Assembly: GCA_035712285.1 (NCBI GenBank)
Contig: DASTBA010000098.1
Coordinates: forward strand, 1-10,199
DNA length: 10,199 bases
Source of the DNA: CAMLHP01 sp035712285
GTDB lineage: Bacteria; Gemmatimonadota; Gemmatimonadetes; Gemmatimonadales; GWC2-71-9
Direction of reading: 5' to 3'
Positions 1 to 5,112 of the stretch are shown piece after piece. The translations under genes were made by a program, and so were the position numbers. The stretch's first letter is position 1; each line of letters opens with the position of its first letter. The notes beneath the pieces were generated by a model. The model saw nothing but the letters and a program-made list of their open reading frames with translations. It was not told the DNA's origin and did no database searches.

Positions 1-1247
1 AGGTCGGGCAGCGTGTCCCGCCAGAAGCGGTCCATCCCGGCGCCGAGCGTCCACTTGCGGGTGACACCGGCACGCAAGTCCACATTGGCCGCCGCCGAGC
101 ACTGGTCCAGCCGGCACTGTCCGGCGGACAGGCCGTATTCGAACCGGCCGGGGGGCAGGAGATCGGACGGCACGAGGTACTTCCGGCTGAACTCGCGCCG
201 TTCGCCGAAGGGACCGTAGGCCACGAAGTCCACCGGGTTCTCGCCGTACAGCACCGGCAGTTCCACCGAATAGCTGCCGTTGGCACGCACGCTGTCCACG
301 CCCACCAGCACGCCGTTGCGATAGGCCTCCAGCTGCCAGCCGGGCGGGAGCCGTCCCGCATAGGCCACGTCGCTGATGAGTGACGGGCGCAGGTACGGGG
401 CATTGGAGACGTAGACGCCGCGGATGGCGCGCGGCGTGGGTCCCGACCCGAACCCGTCCCCGACGCGCAGCTGGCGAAGCCACGTCCGGTTGCGCCAGAC
501 GCCGAGCCAGCTCGCGTCGAGCCGCACGTCACCACTGCTGGCGGGCCCTTCGCTTTGCAGGCCCACCTCCAGCGACCCGCCGCCCACGTCCGCACCGGCG
601 GCCAGGCTGTACGTGGCCCCACCGAAGAGATCGTTGCTGGGCGAGAACACCGAGTAGTCCAGCACGAATCCGCCGAGCGGACGCCGGTCTCCGCCCAGCA
701 CCAGCTCAGGCATCACTTCGGCAGTCCCGCGCCGCAGCGCCGCGCGGGCGGACTCCCGCGCCAGCCGGATTGCGACGGGAAGCGAGGCCGGGTCCCGCAC
801 CACCACCTGCAGCTCTCCCCAGTCCACGTCGATCGAGAGATCGAGCAGCGCGCCGAGCTGCCGGGCCGAGAGGTAGAGCTCGGCCGCCTCGCGACGCACC
901 TCGGCCGCGGTGAGCGTCAGCGTCCGCCGGCCGTAGGTGGCGCGCAGCTGCGCCGGGTCCACGGAGACCGGCACATGCCCCGGCTCCATGACGGCCCGCA
1001 GCACACCGCCTGAATCGAGTTCGGCGTGGATCTCGGCGAGGTCCATGAACTGCCCCAGCGGAACCAGGGCCTCGCGGCCGACCTGGTACGCCTGGACCGT
1101 GCGGGCGACCAGTCGGCCCAGCCGCAGTTCGACGATCGCCGGTTCAGGCGTGGTATCGGACGCCGGGACCTGCGCGCGGAGCTGGCCAGCGACACACGCG
1201 AGGAGGAACGAGGGGAGGAACCCCCGGATCATCCGCGTGCGGCCCAT
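1..1247 (-). CDS. Outer-membrane fimbrial usher (PapC/FimD-like), 3' part cut off by window edge
   Basis: Usher-type outer membrane pore that would accept chaperone-subunit complexes and secrete the assembling pilus. 415 codons are visible and the C-terminus lies outside the window. A signal peptide (about 1-25, ending LRAQ) is followed by a periplasmic N-terminal region with two short alpha/beta modules (about 36-165). Barrel-like beta sequence starts near 190 and carries the usher-typical LRVGD stretch (260-264) and GVYVSN (277-282). A plug-like beta domain lies at about 293-347, with AYRNG (308-312), an NGSY turn and YGPFGE. The start ATG lies 3 nt after the chaperone stop and has no good Shine-Dalgarno, so translation is probably coupled; an in-frame ATG five codons later (MIRGFLPS) is an alternative. 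The identification is by fold pattern and operon context. It looks far from the classical enterobacterial ushers, and the family clade cannot be assigned by eye. Confidence 0.85.
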   Translation of the reverse strand, partial: MGRTRMIRGFLPSFLLACVAGQLRAQVPASDTTPEPAIVELRLGRLVARTVQAYQVGREALVPLGQFMDLAEIHAELDSGGVLRAVMEPGHVPVSVDPAQLRATYGRRTLTLTAAEVRREAAELYLSARQLGALLDLSIDVDWGELQVVVRDPASLPVAIRLARESARAALRRGTAEVMPELVLGGDRRPLGGFVLDYSVFSPSNDLFGGATYSLAAGADVGGGSLEVGLQSEGPASSGDVRLDASWLGVWRNRTWLRQLRVGDGFGSGPTPRAIRGVYVSNAPYLRPSLISDVAYAGRLPPGWQLEAYRNGVLVGVDSVRANGSYSVELPVLYGENPVDFVAYGPFGERREFSRKYLVPSDLLPPGRFEYGLSAGQCRLDQCSAAANVDLRAGVTRKWTLGAGMDRFWRDTLPD

Positions 1248-1250
1248 GAC

Positions 1251-2081
1251 TCAGGGCAGCGTCACCGGCAGCGAGTCACGCACTGCGCGGAACGGAAGCA
1301 GGGACTCGGCGGGAAGATCGGAGCGGCCGGGGGCCAGCTCGACGCGCAGGGTATAGCGGCCCGTTGGCAGCGAGTCCACCGGAATGGCGAAGCGGGGGGC
1401 GATGGGCGCATAGATCGACACCGGCAGCGCGAAGCGGCCGCGCACGGCACCGGCCGAATCGGCCAGCTCGCCGCGCACGGTGGCCAGCAGGGCGGCGTTG
1501 CCGCTCCGGCCCAGCTGCGCCCTCACCACCAGCGAGTCGCCGTCACGCGTGGCACTCAGGCCGGAGACGCTGGCGGCGGTCTCCACCTGCCCCTTCCGGT
1601 AGAGAATCGGCAGGATGGTCCGCACCTGCATCGGCAGGCCGATGGTCACCGTATTCGAGTCGGTGGTACCGGAAACCTTGAGTTCCCCGCCCCTGGCCAT
1701 CACCACCAGGCGCGCCCAGTACTCGCCGTCGGCGAGCGCCGGCGGCGGCGAGACCAGGAGCCGCACCACCTGCTGCGCCTTCGGCTCGATGCTCACCCGC
1801 CGCGGAAAGATCCGGATCCAGCTGGCCGCACTGGGCGCCGTGCTGTCGGGCGCGTCGGTGAACCACGGTTCGAACCGCCCCGCGGAATCGGTGATGGCAT
1901 AGCCGTAGGTGGTCGAAAGCGTGATTTCCACCGGCTGGTCATTCGGGTTGACCAGCAGCACGGTGGCGGTGCGGCTCCGGCTGTCCATGAAGACGGAGGT
2001 GGGTGCGATCAGCACCCCCTGCGCCGCCAGCAGCGAGGGAAGCGTGAGCAGCAGCGACAACAACCCGAAGATCCGGTTCAT
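1251..2081 (-). CDS. Periplasmic pilus-assembly chaperone (PapD-like)
   Basis: 276-aa exported chaperone that would fold pilus subunits in the periplasm and hand them to the usher encoded just downstream. A signal peptide covers about 1-20 (LLAAQG). The first Ig-like domain has the PapD pattern: VLLVNPND (41-48), the loop SWIRIFPRRVSIEP (87-100), VVRLLV (105-110) and GEYWARLVV (119-127). A G1-like donor strand with alternating hydrophobics lies at about 145-161 (VTIGLPMQV...PILYR). A second beta domain fills 166-276. It is longer than PapD. The PapD Arg8 position appears not to be Arg here, while R154 lies near where Lys112 would fall; both are by-eye alignments. The start was chosen because it opens the signal peptide and overlaps the previous stop as ATGA. 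The reading frame runs on upstream to about 2585, but that stretch is low-complexity shadow sequence. Confidence 0.88.
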   Translation of the reverse strand: MNRIFGLLSLLLTLPSLLAAQGVLIAPTSVFMDSRSRTATVLLVNPNDQPVEITLSTTYGYAITDSAGRFEPWFTDAPDSTAPSAASWIRIFPRRVSIEPKAQQVVRLLVSPPPALADGEYWARLVVMARGGELKVSGTTDSNTVTIGLPMQVRTILPILYRKGQVETAASVSGLSATRDGDSLVVRAQLGRSGNAALLATVRGELADSAGAVRGRFALPVSIYAPIAPRFAIPVDSLPTGRYTLRVELAPGRSDLPAESLLPFRAVRDSLPVTLP

Positions 2082-2542
2082 GGATAGACGACGGTCAGGG
2101 TGATGAGTGCCGTGTACGCACCGGGTGCCTGGTTGAAGGCCGGCGTGACCGTGCCGCCCAGGAAGACCGAGCCCCGCCCGGTCTTGGACATGGTGGCGAG
2201 ATAGGCCTGCCGGGGATCGAAGGCCACCTGGTCGGTGACACTCTCCTGCTGGGAGAAGCCCGCGTCGGAGCCGGAGAAGGTCAGCGGCATCGAGCCACCG
2301 CCCGCCCGGTCCATGGCACTCGGCAGGGTAAGTGACACGATCACCACGTCGGTGTTCTGGGCCACGAAATCGAAGCGGCCGGAGCGGGTCGCGTCGGTCT
2401 TGAGCACGGAGGCCGGCGCCCCGGCGAGGATGGATCCGAAGTCGAGCGGCCGGACCCCCGTCACCTTGATGCTCCGCCCCTGCGCCGCCAGGGGCGCCGT
2501 GAGGCAAAGAAGCACGACGGGCACAAGCGCCAGCGGTCGCAT
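2078..2542 (-). CDS. DUF4402-like exported pilus subunit 3, without N-terminal extension
   Basis: 154-aa secreted beta-rich protein, third of three DUF4402-like genes. The signal peptide is about 1-20 (LTAPLAAQG). The mature chain goes almost at once into the domain's first strand (SIKVTG, then PLDFG at 32-36), whereas the two sister proteins have about 10 more residues there. The C-terminus is APGAYTALITLTVVYP: Gly at position 14 from the end and penultimate Tyr, the pattern by which classical pilins pair with chaperone and usher. The start is set by a GGAG box 5 nt upstream; upstream in-frame codons lack signal-peptide character. The stop overlaps the chaperone start by 4 nt. Its position next to the chaperone and the missing extension suggest a polar (tip or initiator) subunit, which is an inference. 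DUF4402 membership is judged by the LDFG motif and overall pattern. Confidence 0.8.
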   Translation of the reverse strand: MRPLALVPVVLLCLTAPLAAQGRSIKVTGVRPLDFGSILAGAPASVLKTDATRSGRFDFVAQNTDVVIVSLTLPSAMDRAGGGSMPLTFSGSDAGFSQQESVTDQVAFDPRQAYLATMSKTGRGSVFLGGTVTPAFNQAPGAYTALITLTVVYP

Positions 2543-2605
2543 GCGTCTCCAGGACGAAAACCAATGATGATGTCGGAGTCCGCACAATCTAGCGCCCCGC
2601 ACCGG

Positions 2606-3094
2606 CTAGTTGTAGACGACCGTGATCACCACCGGCACGCTGTAGGAGCCGGGCGTGGCGTTGGTGGCCGTGAGCGTCGCCCCGAGCCAGAGGTAGTAGC
2701 GGCCGATGTTGGAGAGGGTGGCTGTCAGGGTACCGCCAGCCACCGGGGTGAACGCCGTGGCGCCGCCGCTGCCGGGCGAGGTGTTCCGGAGTCCGGCCCA
2801 TGTGGAGAGCGCCAGGTTGGGACCGAGGGCTGAAGGCAGCTGGGTGAACGTGATCAGCACCGGTGTATTCGCCCGGCCGAGCACGGAGAACCGGCCGCCG
2901 GACTTGGCCGCGATGGTCTTGGTCTGCGTTGCGGCGACCAGGCCGAAGTCCAGATCGTTGTCGCCGGAGACGGCAATGGCGGCAAGCACGCGCGCCCTCG
3001 TGAAGGCCGCCCCCGACGACTGTGCCCGAAGACGGGCCGCCGCCGGTGAGGCCGCGAGGAACAGCAGCAGGACGAGCGTCAGTGAAGTGCGCAT
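2606..3094 (-). CDS. DUF4402-like exported pilus subunit 2
   Basis: 162-aa secreted protein, clear paralogue of the first gene of the operon. It has a signal peptide (about 1-24, ending ARLRAQ), an N-terminal extension (SSGAAFTRARVLA, 26-38) and the DUF4402-style strand and motif IAVSG...LDFG. It shares FSVLGRANTPV (69-79) and YYLWLGATLTA (133-143) with its sister. The end PGSYSVPVVITVVYN has Gly at 14 from the C-terminus and penultimate Tyr. By analogy with chaperone-usher pilins, the extension would be the donor strand that fills the groove of the previous subunit. A weak GGGAC box lies 7 nt before the start. It could be a minor or adaptor pilin. DUF4402 itself has no established biochemical function, so the pilin role rests on context and these motifs. 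Confidence 0.85.
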   Translation of the reverse strand: MRTSLTLVLLLFLAASPAAARLRAQSSGAAFTRARVLAAIAVSGDNDLDFGLVAATQTKTIAAKSGGRFSVLGRANTPVLITFTQLPSALGPNLALSTWAGLRNTSPGSGGATAFTPVAGGTLTATLSNIGRYYLWLGATLTATNATPGSYSVPVVITVVYN

Positions 3095-3112
3095 GTGCCG
3101 GGTCCCGATGCG

Positions 3113-3144
3113 ACGCAGGCGGCGGAACCGGCCGCCGCCTGCGT
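3113..3144 (-). other. Strong intercistronic hairpin after the first subunit gene
   Basis: Perfect 13-bp inverted repeat (3113-3125 with 3132-3144) around a 6-nt loop, lying in the 72-nt gap between the first and second subunit genes. It is very GC-rich and has no T-run on either side, so it is not a standard intrinsic terminator. In this place it more likely protects the 3' end of the first cistron or partly stops transcription. Confidence 0.7.
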
Positions 3145-3166
3145 GCAGCGCGGGCAGGGGTCCCGC

Positions 3167-3667
3167 TTACTGGTAGACCACCTGGAGCGTGATCGGCGTG
3201 GTGCTGGTATAGCTGCCGGGCGCCGTGGCGGCCGCCGCACTCAGCGTGGCGCCCACCCAGAGGTAGTAGTTGCCGCTGGCGTTGAGCGTCCCGTTGAAGG
3301 TGTTGCCCACCACGATCGGATTGGCCGAGAGCGCTGCCGTGGTGTTGGCGCTGTTGTGCATCTCCAGCCACGAGGAGAGCGGCAGGTTGGCGCTGTTGAC
3401 GTCTGCTGGCAGCGAGCTGAACGAGAACACCACGGGGGTGTTCGCCTGGCCCAGCACGGTGAAGGTGCCGGCGCCGGTGCCGTTCGGCTGGACCGTCTTG
3501 ACCTGCGACTGGGCGATGTTGCCGAAGTCGAGGTCGGTGCCGTTGACGGTGATCGACGCGAGCACTGTCGCCTTGGCGTTGATCGAGCCGCTGTTCTGGG
3601 CCTGCGCCGGCACCGCCAGTACGGCGGCGGCAGCCAGCCCGACCACGAGTGAGAGCGACGTCCGCAT
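3167..3667 (-). CDS. DUF4402-like exported pilus subunit 1, likely the major pilin
   Basis: 166-aa secreted beta protein, first gene of the operon and so the likely major structural subunit. It has a signal peptide (1-23, VPAQA/Q), an N-terminal extension with alternating small and hydrophobic residues (SGSINAKATVLA, 26-37), then ITVNG and LDFG (46-49). FTVLGQANTPVV (69-80) and NYYLWVGATLSA (133-144) match subunit 2. The end is GSYTSTTPITLQVVYQ, with penultimate Tyr; Gly sits 16 rather than 14 from the end because of a 2-residue insertion. The start is supported by AGGGGA (3675-3680) 7 nt upstream; an earlier in-frame ATG at 3696 would spoil the signal peptide. The leader would be about 67 nt from the sigma-54 element. 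Low charge and many Ser/Thr/Asn/Ala residues fit a polymerising surface protein. Confidence 0.88.
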   Translation of the reverse strand: MRTSLSLVVGLAAAAVLAVPAQAQNSGSINAKATVLASITVNGTDLDFGNIAQSQVKTVQPNGTGAGTFTVLGQANTPVVFSFSSLPADVNSANLPLSSWLEMHNSANTTAALSANPIVVGNTFNGTLNASGNYYLWVGATLSAAAATAPGSYTSTTPITLQVVYQ

Positions 3668-3744
3668 GTAGGTGTCCCCTGTCCGAGTGAGTGTCATGGC
3701 CTGCGCCCCAGCTCCACGTGGCCAGTAGCGTCCGGCCCTCCCCG

Positions 3745-3761
3745 GGCAACGGCGGTGCCAA
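3745..3761 (-). promoter_or_regulatory. Sigma-54 (-24/-12) promoter of the pilus operon
   Basis: The minus strand reads TTGGCAC-N5-TTGCC, with GG and GC separated by exactly 10 nt, matching the sigma-54 consensus TTGGCAC-N5-TTGC. Transcription would start near 3735, giving a leader of about 67 nt before the first subunit gene. No acceptable -10 box is placed correctly for the nearby TTGACA, which favours sigma-54. Use in vivo is an inference. Confidence 0.6.
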
Positions 3762-3780
3762 GTTTGGCGCAGTACTGTCA

Positions 3781-3801
3781 ACCGTATGGAAATGATACGG
3801 T
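3781..3801. promoter_or_regulatory. Perfect 7-bp inverted repeat, candidate activator or repressor site
   Basis: Arms ACCGTAT and ATACGGT are separated by 7 nt, so arm centres lie 14 nt apart. The site is centred about 55 nt upstream of the predicted sigma-54 start. A TTGACA (3776-3781, minus) abuts it. The binding factor is unknown. Confidence 0.45.
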
Positions 3802-3939
3802 AATCCCGAACTTGCGAGGCGGAAATCACTTACCAGACTTCAGCTTCCGAATACCATCCCATCGTCAAAGAATCGGACAGACGAGCCACGCTTCTGCCCG
3901 GCTGCGATCCCGTTCGCTAACCCGTTGGCAACCAGAAAC

Positions 3940-3967
3940 TTGCCACGTGCCAGGCCCCTGCTGTAAG
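3940..3967 (+). promoter_or_regulatory. Weak sigma-70-like promoter for the small secreted gene
   Basis: TTGCCA (3940-3945) and TGTAAG (3962-3967) are spaced by 16 nt, 57 nt before the ATG at 4024. The matches are 5/6 and 4/6, and this could be chance. Confidence 0.3.
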
Positions 3968-4023
3968 CTCTGCCACGGTCCTTGCTCGGTACTCAGCGCA
4001 GCGATGTACCGGAGAGCAACGAA

Positions 4024-4332
4024 ATGGAACTGCGATTGATGTCGCGGGTGCTGGGAATTGCAGTCGGCGTTACGGTTGGCATCGCCATGCCCCAAACGGC
4101 TGCTGCACAGCAAAGTGGCAGAATGCAAGTGCGTGTGACCGTCGTGGACGTGTCCCAGTCGCGTGATGTGCTCACCATGCTGCGTCGAGCTGCTGAGCCA
4201 CCGGTGGCCCGGTCGCGCTTCACGACGTGGCACCTGCCGAACGCCCTGGTGATCAAGCTCCCCGTTTCAACAGACGGGATCCGCGAGGATGAGTTGCCCC
4301 GTGAACAAGTGATCACGGTCTTCTACTACTAG
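4024..4332 (+). CDS. Small secreted protein of unknown function
   Basis: 102 aa with a signal peptide (about 1-28, PQTAAAQQ) and a mature part of about 74 residues. I do not recognise a family. Visible elements are a beta-strand-like MQVRVTVVDV (34-43), a basic patch (RRAAEPPVARSR), and the C-terminal strand EQVITVFYY, whose end resembles the VITVVYN end of the divergently encoded subunit 2. The mature chain is too short for a complete pilin-type Ig fold, so homology is doubtful. The start is chosen by GGAGAG at 4011-4016, 7 nt upstream of ATG; an internal ATG at codon 6 is an alternative. It is divergent from the pilus operon, shares its upstream region, and ends 8 nt before a strong hairpin. 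A role linked to the pilus is possible but only suggested by position. Confidence 0.65.
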   Translation: MELRLMSRVLGIAVGVTVGIAMPQTAAAQQSGRMQVRVTVVDVSQSRDVLTMLRRAAEPPVARSRFTTWHLPNALVIKLPVSTDGIREDELPREQVITVFYY

Positions 4333-4340
4333 CAGGTTTA

Positions 4341-4398
4341 CACACGAAAACACGAAATCACGAAAGTGCTGTTTTTCGTGACTTCGTGTTTTCGTGTG
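4341..4398. terminator. Large two-way hairpin built of 8-bp CACGAAAN repeats
   Basis: 25-nt arms (4341-4365 and 4374-4398) with one mismatch and an 8-nt loop. The left arm is three tandem 8-bp units CACGAAAA, CACGAAAT, CACGAAA; the right arm is their complement. It sits between two convergent genes (stops at 4332 and 4410) and is placed to end transcription from both sides, though there is no classical G+C-rich stem. It may instead be a mobile REP-like intergenic repeat. Confidence 0.7.
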
Positions 4399-4409
4399 CA
4401 CCATGGCGG

Positions 4410-4859
4410 TTACCTGATGCCGAGCAGCTCGACGTCGAAGACCAGGGTGGCATTCGGTGGAATCGGCCCTGCACCACGAGCGCCATAGCCCAGTTCCGAC
4501 GGGATGACGAGCTTCCGCTTGCCGCCCACCCGCATCCCCTCCAGCCCCAGATCCCAGCCATCGATCACCCGGTGCGCGCCCAGCCGGAAGCCGTAGGTTC
4601 CAGCGTCGAAGCGCGTCCCGTCGACAAGCCATCCGCTGTAGCGCACCTCGAGGCTGTCTCCCGGCTTCGCCGAGTCGCCGCTTCCCGGCGCCAGGTCGCG
4701 GTAACGGAGCCCCGAGGGCGCGGTGGTCAGGGACTCAGGCCGGACATCGAGCGCGGTCGCGAAGGCGTTCGGATCGGACACGGGGCGGCTCCGGAAGTCG
4801 TTGAGCTTGCAGGCTGACAGTGCCAGCAGCGAGACAGCGGCGACAGACCAGCGGTACAT
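4410..4859 (-). CDS. FKBP-type peptidyl-prolyl cis-trans isomerase, lipoprotein
   Basis: 149-aa envelope prolyl isomerase. The signal ends in the lipobox LSAC (Cys17), so it is probably a lipid-anchored periplasmic protein. A short linker is followed by one complete FKBP domain (about 45-149). The FKBP12 pocket residues all have counterparts: Y74, F84-D85 (TRFDAG), F91, V98-I99, W102 (RVIDGWDLGL), Y125 (LGYGARG) and F141. IPPNATLVFDVELL near the end is the family's closing strand. The start is fixed by AGGAGG 10 nt upstream and by the signal peptide; upstream in-frame codons run into the tRNA gene. It lies 72 nt downstream of tRNA-Pro on the same strand with only a short gap free for its own promoter. 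It probably helps fold exported proteins; a link to the nearby pilus is not shown. Confidence 0.93.
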   Translation of the reverse strand: MYRWSVAAVSLLALSACKLNDFRSRPVSDPNAFATALDVRPESLTTAPSGLRYRDLAPGSGDSAKPGDSLEVRYSGWLVDGTRFDAGTYGFRLGAHRVIDGWDLGLEGMRVGGKRKLVIPSELGYGARGAGPIPPNATLVFDVELLGIR

Positions 4860-4898
4860 GGGAACGGAACCTCCTGATGAAGCCGGATTCGGAAATGC

Positions 4899-4924
4899 GA
4901 AAGCCGGCGCGGCGGCCGGCTCTC
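4899..4924 (-). terminator. Hairpin after tRNA-Pro
   Basis: AGCCGGC and GCCGGCT arms (4902-4908, 4915-4921) with a 6-nt loop, extendable to 10 pairs with one G-U on the minus strand. It starts 7 nt past the tRNA 3' end. The following bases (GCATTTCC) are only weakly T-rich, so read-through into the FKBP gene is likely. Confidence 0.45.
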
Positions 4925-4931
4925 GGAACCA

Positions 4932-5005
4932 TCGGGACGGCGGGATTTGAACCCGCGACCCCTGCAACCCCATTGCAGTGCGCTACCGGACTGCGCTACG
5001 TCCCG
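4932..5005 (-). tRNA. tRNA-Pro(GGG)
   Basis: 74-nt cloverleaf. The acceptor stem CGGGACG pairs with CGTCCCG, the D arm is GCGCAGTCCGGTAGCGC, and the anticodon stem CTGCA/TGCAG holds the loop ATGGGGT (anticodon GGG, codon CCC). The T arm contains GGGTTCAAATCCC, the discriminator is A, and CCA is not encoded. A weak -10-like TACCTT lies at 5018-5023 with a GC-rich stretch before the tRNA. Confidence 0.95.
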
Positions 5006-5030
5006 TGACGGGCGGGAAAGGTAGTCTGGA

Positions 5031-5062
5031 GGCGGGAAGACGGGAAGGCGGCAGCACGGGAG
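5031..5062 (+). repeat. Degenerate 8-bp purine-rich tandem repeat
   Basis: Four successive 8-nt units: GGCGGGAA, GACGGGAA, GGCGGCAG, CACGGGAG. They lie between tRNA-Pro and the DUF885 gene. TCTTCCCGC at 5080-5088 is the exact complement of 5032-5040, so a long-range stem is possible. Confidence 0.45.
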
Positions 5063-5074
5063 GTGAGCGGAGGC

Positions 5075-5083
5075 TGCTATCTT
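5075..5083 (+). promoter_or_regulatory. Extended -10 promoter candidate of the DUF885 gene
   Basis: TGCTATCTT has the TG-N-TAnnnT form of an extended -10. A start near 5090 would leave a 23-nt leader that contains the GAGGA box at 5099-5103. No -35 is evident. The element lies in a small inverted repeat (GGCTGC 5072-5077, GCAGCC 5087-5092). Confidence 0.35.
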
Positions 5084-5112
5084 CCCGCAGCCCCATCCGA
5101 GGACAACCTGCC

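Larger units (their letters stand above)
3668..4023. other. Divergent regulatory region between pilus operon and small secreted gene
   Basis: 356 nt without a convincing gene. It is less GC-rich than its surroundings and holds the sigma-54 element, the 3781-3801 inverted repeat, a second small repeat (TGGCAA at 3926-3931 with TTGCCA at 3940-3945) and a weak plus-strand promoter. Overlapping short reading frames here lack signal peptides or ribosome sites. Confidence 0.6.

Noticed and set aside
1026..2087. Long plus-strand open frame opposite the usher and chaperone genes
   Set aside because: Its composition is Gly/Arg/His/Gln-rich antisense of the chaperone gene, typical of high-GC DNA, with no domain or ribosome site.
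1251..2585. Longer 444-residue version of the chaperone
   Set aside because: The first 168 residues are Arg/Gly/His-rich shadow sequence of the subunit 3 gene in another frame; the signal peptide begins at 2081.
3776..3781. TTGACA as a sigma-70 -35 for the pilus operon
   Set aside because: No -10 with at least the TAnnnT core is present 15-19 nt downstream, while the sigma-54 element lies just there.
4341..4398. CRISPR-like or transposon-end interpretation of the CACGAAAN repeat
   Set aside because: Units are contiguous without spacers, no transposase is adjacent and no target duplication is visible.
4410..4973. Upstream extension of the FKBP gene to 187 residues
   Set aside because: The extension reads through the tRNA-Pro gene; a strong AGGAGG and the lipoprotein signal fix the start at 4859.
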